27,988 bases of DNA from the NCBI GenBank assembly GCA_964489785.1, contig CAZAZY010000007.1:1-27988 (forward strand). The letters run 5' to 3'. Shown here piece by piece: positions 23,070 to 27,988 of the stretch. The stretch comes from JAIPIY01 sp964489785. Its GTDB lineage: Bacteria; Patescibacteriota; Minisyncoccia; Phycocordibacterales; UBA1006. The notes below the pieces were generated by a model, which did no database searches, was not told the DNA's origin, and worked only from the letters and a program-made list of their open reading frames with translations. A program made the translations under genes and the position numbers. Each line of letters starts with the position of its first letter. Within the stretch, counting starts at the first letter, position 1.

Positions 23070-23615
23070 ATGAATATGAATATCATTCAGCTAGAACATA
23101 ATGAACATATCGTTGCAATTATACGCAAGCACTGGTTTTCTATTATTATAGAATTAGTCATGATGGGTTTTGTGGCGTTGCTTCCAGTTTTTGCATATCC
23201 TTTTTTAAAACCTTTTCTCTTTGCTGATATTACCACGCAGGCTTTTTATGTACTTTTGTATCTGTATTTTGTATACGTTTTGGCAATTTGGATTATCGCA
23301 TTTATCTCCTGGACTGATTATTATTTGGATATGTGGATTGTGACCAATAAACGTATTGTTGATATCGAACAAAAGTCTCTCTTCTATCGAGAAATTTCTA
23401 GCCTAAGATTAGAAAGAATTCAGGACGTAAAAGTCCAAGTACAAGGGTTTCTTGATACATTTTTGAAAATGGGAACAATTTATGTACAGACAGCCGGTGT
23501 GGAGCAAGAATTTAAGATTCCATTTGCCGCTGATCCTATAGAGGTAAAAGAAGTCATCATGAAAGCATATACTGAAGCTTCCGAAAAAGTAAAAACGGTG
23601 CGTATCGAATCGTAA
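23070..23615 (+). CDS. Membrane protein with bacterial PH (bPH2, YdbS-like) domain
   Basis: 181 residues. Two hydrophobic helices (SIIIELVMMGFVALLPVFAY and YVLLYLYFVYVLAIWIIAFI) are followed by a cytosolic bPH2-type domain beginning DYYLDMWIVTNKRIVDIEQ. The domain continues FYREISSLRLERIQDVKVQ and GTIYVQTAG, the usual YdbS/DUF304 pattern. The function of this family is not settled; membrane-surface binding or scaffolding is assumed. It is second in a two-gene operon. Confidence 0.85.
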   Translation: MNMNIIQLEHNEHIVAIIRKHWFSIIIELVMMGFVALLPVFAYPFLKPFLFADITTQAFYVLLYLYFVYVLAIWIIAFISWTDYYLDMWIVTNKRIVDIEQKSLFYREISSLRLERIQDVKVQVQGFLDTFLKMGTIYVQTAGVEQEFKIPFAADPIEVKEVIMKAYTEASEKVKTVRIES

Positions 23616-23636
23616 AATAAAAAACGTAAATAAAAA

Positions 23637-23665
23637 GGCCGAGAACACACGAAGTGTTCTCGGCC
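23637..23665. terminator. Hairpin terminator between converging bPH2 and secreted-repeat genes
   Basis: GGCCGAGAACAC-ACGAA-GTGTTCTCGGCC, a perfect 12-bp stem. On the minus strand it is followed by TTTTTATTTACG, so it mainly ends the 23687-25756 gene. On the plus strand it has an A-rich run before it and no T-run after it. Confidence 0.85.
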
Positions 23666-23686
23666 CATGCTGCATTCATAACCAAC

Positions 23687-25756
23687 CTACTTATACACCT
23701 TCTCGGTGAGGAGAAGATTTCCCTCGCGATCATATCCGCGAAGGATGTACGATCCACTGATCAATCCTTGGTACTCACCACCAGTACGGATGCTTTGGAT
23801 TTTCCTTCCACTTAGATCATGAGCATCGATGTGATCGATTTCCTTGGTCAAAGCTTCCAAAATTTCCTCGATGCCTACACCGTGGACACTGGTCAATCCT
23901 GATCCTGAACATCCGTTTGCATCGGTGACATTCACTCCGTATTGCCCGTTTTGGAAAACGAGAATACTGGGGGTGATGTCTCCGGTGCTCCAGAGATATT
24001 CGTAGGGTGCGGTACCGCCAAACACGTTGGCAGTAATGGATGAGCTGTTTGGGCCCGCCTGCATGATGCCTACTTCAGGATTCGGATTAACCCAGATCAT
24101 AAGGTTATTACTGATGCCTTCACATCCGTTTGCATCCACAGCGGTTACGTTGTAGGTGCCTTCGGCAAAGACGGTCAAAGATGAACCTGTATGGCCTGTG
24201 TTCCAAGTGTGGGTTCCCGACCCACTGGCATTCAACGTGACAGATCCACCTTCACAGAAGGTAGTAGAACCGCTTGCCGTCACCGTAGGTGCTGGCAATG
24301 GGTTTACGGTCACAGATTGCGAAGCCGAAGCCGAGCAACCATACTGATTGGTCACAGTCACAATGTAGGTACCAGATGCGCTTGCCATCACGGTTTGCGC
24401 GTTACCCAATGATCCATTGTTCCAGTTGTATGTTCCTGCACCAAATGCAGAAAGTTGAACTGAACCACCAGCACAAAATGTGGTTGGACCATTGGCACTG
24501 ATCTCTGGCGTTGGCATTGGGTTCACAGTTACGGTTGTTACTGAGCTTTCTGGACTTTGACATCCATTGGCATCGATTACGTTCACACTGTAATTTCCTG
24601 TCTGGTTCACAAGGATCGATCCGGAGACTGATCCATTGTTCCAATTGTAGGCAGTGTTACTTGTGGTAGACAACAGAACTGATCCACCTTCGCAAAAATC
24701 GATTGGTCCACTGGCGGTAACGATTGGTGCAGATGGTAGTGGGTTTACGGTTACACTCACACTGGGTGAGGTTCCCGAACATCCACCATTGCTGACCACT
24801 ACATTGTATGTCCCTGTTTCAGAGACTGTAATGGCCTGCGTTATTGCACCTGTGCTCCACACATTCCCCGTTTGGGAAGAACTGTAAAGTGTTACCGAAC
24901 CCCCTTCGCAGAAGGTCGTTGGTCCACCGGCAGTTACTGTCGCACCAGCTGTGATCGAGCTTACGCTCGTTGTTTGGCTGGTTGCAGAGCATCCGTTAGC
25001 ATCAGTTACAGTTACATAATAATTCCCTGCGCTTGCCGTCACGGTTTGCGCAGTTGACCCATTGTTCCAGAGATAGCTGGACCCATTGTTGGCAGTCAGA
25101 TCCACCGAGCCTCCTACGCAGAACGTAGTTGGTCCATTTGGTGTCACTGTTGCAACTGGGTTGACCACCGTTACAGTAGTCGAGGCATCATCCATACACA
25201 CATCATTCACATACACCGTGTAGGTGCCGGATTGATTGGCGGTCAAGGTCTGGTTTGTCTCTCCTGAGAGTGGCATACCATTCCTGTGCCATGTGTAGCT
25301 GGCCCCCGCTGGACTGGCGGTCAAACTGACCGTCTGCCCCTGGCAGATTGTGTCGTTCCCATTCACCGTAACTCCGGCCTGAAAATTGCAGGACGCAGTG
25401 GTAAAGGTAAAGACATTACTGTTCATTGGTATTGGAAATGGCCATGCAAAGAATCCACGTACGCTGTAACTGGTATTTGCGGTCAGTCCCGTAAGGACAA
25501 CCGAATACGTACCAGTACCTGCAGGCACCATATCTCCATTCAAGCTGTTGTTTTGGAAATTGGGTGTAACCCCAAAATTCACATGTATAAAGCTTGTATC
25601 CGTCATGTTCACATACGTGAAATGAATGCGAGCCTCGGTCATTGGGTTCAGTCCGGTAAAGGATACTGAATCAACGCGCAAGGTGTCAATCGATTGCGCG
25701 AACGCAGAAATCGTTGTGGCGAAAGCCACGAGCAAGGTAATCAGTACTTTTTTCAT
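23687..25756 (-). CDS. Secreted Ig-like/SprB-type repeat protein, Bacteroidota-like
   Basis: 689 residues. I chose the ATG at 25756, which opens the signal peptide MKKVLITLLVAFATTISAFA|Q; the frame is open 30 codons further but that lies over the promoter. An FN3-like domain (22-121) is followed by six Ig-like repeats of about 70-75 residues. Each begins like TASGPTTFCEGGSVTL and ends VTDANGC, giving a paired Cys per repeat. A seventh, SprB-like unit (GGTAPYEYLWSTGD...) follows. The C-terminal 60 residues (DLSGRKIQ, LISGSYILRGYDREGNLL, TEKVYK) resemble a type IX secretion sorting tail. Such architecture is typical of Bacteroidota adhesins. The gene is clearly GC-richer than its neighbours. 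It is probably exported; a surface-adhesion role is inferred. Confidence 0.88.
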   Translation of the reverse strand: MKKVLITLLVAFATTISAFAQSIDTLRVDSVSFTGLNPMTEARIHFTYVNMTDTSFIHVNFGVTPNFQNNSLNGDMVPAGTGTYSVVLTGLTANTSYSVRGFFAWPFPIPMNSNVFTFTTASCNFQAGVTVNGNDTICQGQTVSLTASPAGASYTWHRNGMPLSGETNQTLTANQSGTYTVYVNDVCMDDASTTVTVVNPVATVTPNGPTTFCVGGSVDLTANNGSSYLWNNGSTAQTVTASAGNYYVTVTDANGCSATSQTTSVSSITAGATVTAGGPTTFCEGGSVTLYSSSQTGNVWSTGAITQAITVSETGTYNVVVSNGGCSGTSPSVSVTVNPLPSAPIVTASGPIDFCEGGSVLLSTTSNTAYNWNNGSVSGSILVNQTGNYSVNVIDANGCQSPESSVTTVTVNPMPTPEISANGPTTFCAGGSVQLSAFGAGTYNWNNGSLGNAQTVMASASGTYIVTVTNQYGCSASASQSVTVNPLPAPTVTASGSTTFCEGGSVTLNASGSGTHTWNTGHTGSSLTVFAEGTYNVTAVDANGCEGISNNLMIWVNPNPEVGIMQAGPNSSSITANVFGGTAPYEYLWSTGDITPSILVFQNGQYGVNVTDANGCSGSGLTSVHGVGIEEILEALTKEIDHIDAHDLSGRKIQSIRTGGEYQGLISGSYILRGYDREGNLLLTEKVYK

Positions 25757-25817
25757 TGAAAAAGATTTAGGTTGGTTATGAAGTTTGAAATGAACAGGTC
25801 TTTCCTGATCTGTTAAA

Positions 25818-25846
25818 AGTATAGCAGATTTCAATCCATTTGTCAA
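25818..25846 (-). promoter_or_regulatory. Near-perfect sigma-70 promoter of the secreted-repeat gene
   Basis: On the minus strand TTGACA (25841-25846), a 17-base spacer and TATACT (25818-25823). The predicted leader is about 55 bases, with a small CAGG/CCTG hairpin and no Shine-Dalgarno before the ATG. Confidence 0.8.
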
Positions 25847-25855
25847 TAGTATTAC

Positions 25856-25884
25856 TTGACAAACAATTATATATTTGCTATAAT
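25856..25884 (+). promoter_or_regulatory. Perfect sigma-70 promoter of the FN3-repeat gene
   Basis: TTGACA (25856-25861), a 17-base spacer and TATAAT (25879-25884). The predicted start coincides with the ATG at 25891 or 25894, so the message should be leaderless. The -35 box is 9 bases from that of the divergent gene. Confidence 0.8.
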
Positions 25885-25890
25885 AGGAAC

Positions 25891-27988
25891 ATGATGAATA
25901 ATCGTAATTTTAGTATGAAACATTTTATATATACATTCTTAATAGCGTGCGTTGCGTTTTTTGGTGTTGGTTTTTTGCGTGCACATGCACAAACTGCACC
26001 TAGTATTGTATCTGCAGTCGCAACACCATCACAAACCTCTGCGGTTTTGTCTGGTTCGGTAAATCCAAATGGACTTACTACTACTGTTTGGTACGATACT
26101 CCAAACGGTGGACCATTCGGAACACATACCATTGGTAACGGAAATAGTTCGGTTTCTACACTGCCGTACACTTTGTCTGGATTGTCTGCAGGAACAACAT
26201 ATACATTTCGTATAGTTGCAAGTAACTCTGCCGGTACCATTAATGGATCATGGGTATCGTTCACGACTACAGGAAATAATAATCCTGTTGTTTCATCACC
26301 TACTATTACATCTCAATCTTCAAACCCTGGGCAAACTTCAGCGGTCTTTTCTGGATCAGTGAATCCAAATAACGGAACAACTACTGTTTGGTACGATACT
26401 CCAAACGGTGGACCATTCGGAACACATACCATTGGTAACGGAAATAGTTCGGTTTCTACACTACCTTATACCCTATCAGGATTATCAGCTGGTACAACCT
26501 ATACATTTCGTATGGTTGCCAGTAACTCTGCTGGTACAACGAATGGTGCATGGCAAACATTTACCACTACAGGAAACCAACCCCCACAAACCGGTGTTCC
26601 TACTATTGTATCTGCTGTTGCAACACCATCACAAACCTCTGCGGTTTTGTCTGGTTCGGTAAATCCAAATGGACTTACTACTACTGTTTGGTACGATACT
26701 CCAAACGGTGGACCATTCGGAACACATACCATTGGTAACGGAAATAGTTCGGTTTCTACACTGCCGTACACTTTGTCTGGATTGTCTGCAGGAACAACAT
26801 ATACTTTTCGTATCGTTGCGAGCAACTCTGCAGGAGTGACTAACGGGTCATGGATTACATTTACCACTACAGGTAATCAGCCTCCACAAACAGGTGCTCC
26901 TACTATCACAAACCAAACAGCAACACCTTCACAGACTTCTGCATTGTTGTCTGGTGCAGTAGATCCAAATGGACTTACTACTACTGTTTGGTATGACACA
27001 CCAAATGGTGGACCATTTGGAACACATACTATAGGATCTGGAACATCTTCAGTATCCACACTTCCGTACACGTTATCAGGATTAACTGCGAACACAACGT
27101 ATACATTCCGTGTGGTTGCAAGTAACTCTGCAGGTGTAACGAATGGATCATGGGTTTCGTTTACGACTACAGGAAATAACAATAACACAACAACTTCTCC
27201 AACTATCAGCACAACTACAGCAACCAGTGTTGGTAATTCCAGTGCAACATTGCGTGGATCTGTTGATGATACAGGAAACCTGGCGGTAACACGATGGTTT
27301 GAATGGGGTACTAATCAAAATAATCTTAACAACACTTTATCTGTTTCTGGAACTCAATCTTCTAACGGATCATTCAATCGATCATTATCAGGATTATCTT
27401 CAAATGATACCTATTATTTCCGAGCATGTGGATCTAATAGTCTTGGAAACGACTGTGGTGCAACATTTTCATTTACTACAAACTCTTCTGGGGGCGGTGG
27501 TGGAGGAGGATCATCATCAGGTGGTTCATCTGGTGGAAATAATAATAATCAATGGTTGTATCCATCGGTATCTACATTATTCCCTACTTCTATTAACACA
27601 ACTTCGGCATCTATTACTGGTTCTGTAAATGCAAATAATAGTTCGACAAACGCTTGGTTTGAATATGGAACATCTATGTCATTTGGAATGAATACCCAAT
27701 CAGTTACCTATAATGCAAATACAACAGCAACTGCATTTGGTTTTATGTCTCCATTATCACCAAATACAAGATATTATTACCGAATTGTTGCAGAAAACAG
27801 TGCTGGTCGTGTATACGGAGCTACAATTGCTTTTACTACTCCACCGGTGTATATACCTGGTTCTGGAAATAATGGTTCAGGTGGTTCAAATGGTGGCGGT
27901 ACAACTATTGTGCAAACGGGAAATTCAGGAGCTTCCGCCTACGTCCGCCTCACCATTGAAAATGGTGCAGACGTAGTCAACGCAGGTT
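25891..27988 (+). CDS. Large FN3-repeat surface protein, 3' end outside the window
   Basis: The frame stays open for 699 codons to the window edge. The signal peptide is KHFIYTFLIACVAFFGVGFL then RAHA|QT, cleaved near residue 33; the ATG at 25894 or 25915 could also be the start. Five FN3-like units begin at 25999, 26299, 26599, 26899 and 27199 (exactly 100 codons apart), and a sixth, more divergent, at about 27568. Each has SGSVNPNG, WYDTPNGGPFG or WFEWGT, LSGLSAGTTYTFR and VASNSAG. A Gly/Ser/Asn linker (27484-27550) precedes the sixth unit and a second linker follows it. The visible end (AYVRLTIENGADVVNAG) starts another domain. It is exported and probably surface-displayed, as an adhesin or stalk; no enzymatic motif is seen. 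Confidence 0.85.
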   Translation, partial: MMNNRNFSMKHFIYTFLIACVAFFGVGFLRAHAQTAPSIVSAVATPSQTSAVLSGSVNPNGLTTTVWYDTPNGGPFGTHTIGNGNSSVSTLPYTLSGLSAGTTYTFRIVASNSAGTINGSWVSFTTTGNNNPVVSSPTITSQSSNPGQTSAVFSGSVNPNNGTTTVWYDTPNGGPFGTHTIGNGNSSVSTLPYTLSGLSAGTTYTFRMVASNSAGTTNGAWQTFTTTGNQPPQTGVPTIVSAVATPSQTSAVLSGSVNPNGLTTTVWYDTPNGGPFGTHTIGNGNSSVSTLPYTLSGLSAGTTYTFRIVASNSAGVTNGSWITFTTTGNQPPQTGAPTITNQTATPSQTSALLSGAVDPNGLTTTVWYDTPNGGPFGTHTIGSGTSSVSTLPYTLSGLTANTTYTFRVVASNSAGVTNGSWVSFTTTGNNNNTTTSPTISTTTATSVGNSSATLRGSVDDTGNLAVTRWFEWGTNQNNLNNTLSVSGTQSSNGSFNRSLSGLSSNDTYYFRACGSNSLGNDCGATFSFTTNSSGGGGGGGSSSGGSSGGNNNNQWLYPSVSTLFPTSINTTSASITGSVNANNSSTNAWFEYGTSMSFGMNTQSVTYNANTTATAFGFMSPLSPNTRYYYRIVAENSAGRVYGATIAFTTPPVYIPGSGNNGSGGSNGGGTTIVQTGNSGASAYVRLTIENGADVVNAG
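25999..27198 (+). repeat. Four tandem repeats with exact 300-base period
   Basis: Units start at 25999, 26299, 26599 and 26899. The 60 bases at 26101-26160 are identical at 26401-26460 and 26701-26760. Units 1 and 3 match at 177 of 180 bases over 26041-26220 and 26641-26820. Unit 4 is more diverged, and a fifth protein-level unit follows at 27199. The identity suggests recent duplication or gene conversion. Confidence 0.9.

Noticed and set aside
24156..25669. Several plus-strand open frames of 60-127 residues inside the secreted-repeat gene.
   Set aside because: They lie antisense to the repeat protein, and the GC-rich repeats keep the other frames open; no domain or start signal.
25757..25846. 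30-codon upstream extension of the secreted-repeat protein.
   Set aside because: It covers the promoter and leader; the Met at 25756 begins a textbook signal peptide.
25999..27198. CRISPR-like regular spacing of identical repeats.
   Set aside because: The repeats are 300 bases, coding, and in frame throughout; they are protein-domain repeats.
26499..27212. Antisense open frames of 111-128 residues with repeated sequence in the FN3 gene.
   Set aside because: They are mirror products of the tandem repeats on the coding strand; no promoter, and the forward frame is fully open with a signal peptide and promoter.

Overview
The window looks like a Patescibacteria (Candidate Phyla Radiation, CPR) genome segment, most likely from the Parcubacteria side. 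This is inference. It rests on low GC, compact genes with tiny gaps, reduced housekeeping proteins (a short DnaX, an FtsQ-like protein, a cytosolic TraD-like ATPase), a DUF5667 sigma-linked membrane protein, and PKD/lamin-tail and FN3-repeat surface proteins. TGA is used as a normal stop.

Layout. 1-181: cut-off start of a secreted protein on the minus strand, behind a perfect sigma-70 promoter. 420-1013: HD-domain protein. 1014-1252: structured gene-free stretch next to tRNA-Gln (1253-1323, minus). 1460-5814: minus-strand cluster serS, ftsQ-like, dus, dnaX (in transcription order). 5834-9188: dprA and topA on the plus strand, divergent from serS. 9189-11583: small orphan genes with their own promoters and hairpin terminators, plus tsaC. 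11665-12763: ung and a small membrane protein. 12817-16327: minus-strand DUF6671 protein, ychF, a small conserved protein and an NDH-2-like flavoprotein. 16407-18513: ECF sigma factor with a DUF5667 membrane partner. These converge on a PKD/lamin-tail surface protein, a TraD-like ATPase and rlmB. 22818-23615: two-gene membrane/bPH2 operon. 23687-25756: a 689-residue secreted repeat protein of strongly Bacteroidota-like character. 25891 to the end: a large FN3-repeat surface protein that runs off the window.

Themes. (a) Information processing (tRNA charging and modification, replication clamp loading, topoisomerase, DNA uptake/repair) is packed between surface and signalling genes. (b) Most starts sit 5-10 bases behind a -10 hexamer with no Shine-Dalgarno sequence, which suggests widespread leaderless transcripts. 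Two divergent gene pairs share a palindromic AGTATACT -10 element. (c) The most striking part is the right end. A Bacteroidota-type secreted protein, with a sorting-tail-like C-terminus, sits back to back with an FN3 adhesin whose repeats have an exact 300-base period. Each gene has its own near-perfect sigma-70 promoter. This may be acquired surface machinery for contact with a host cell, but an assembly chimera should be excluded.
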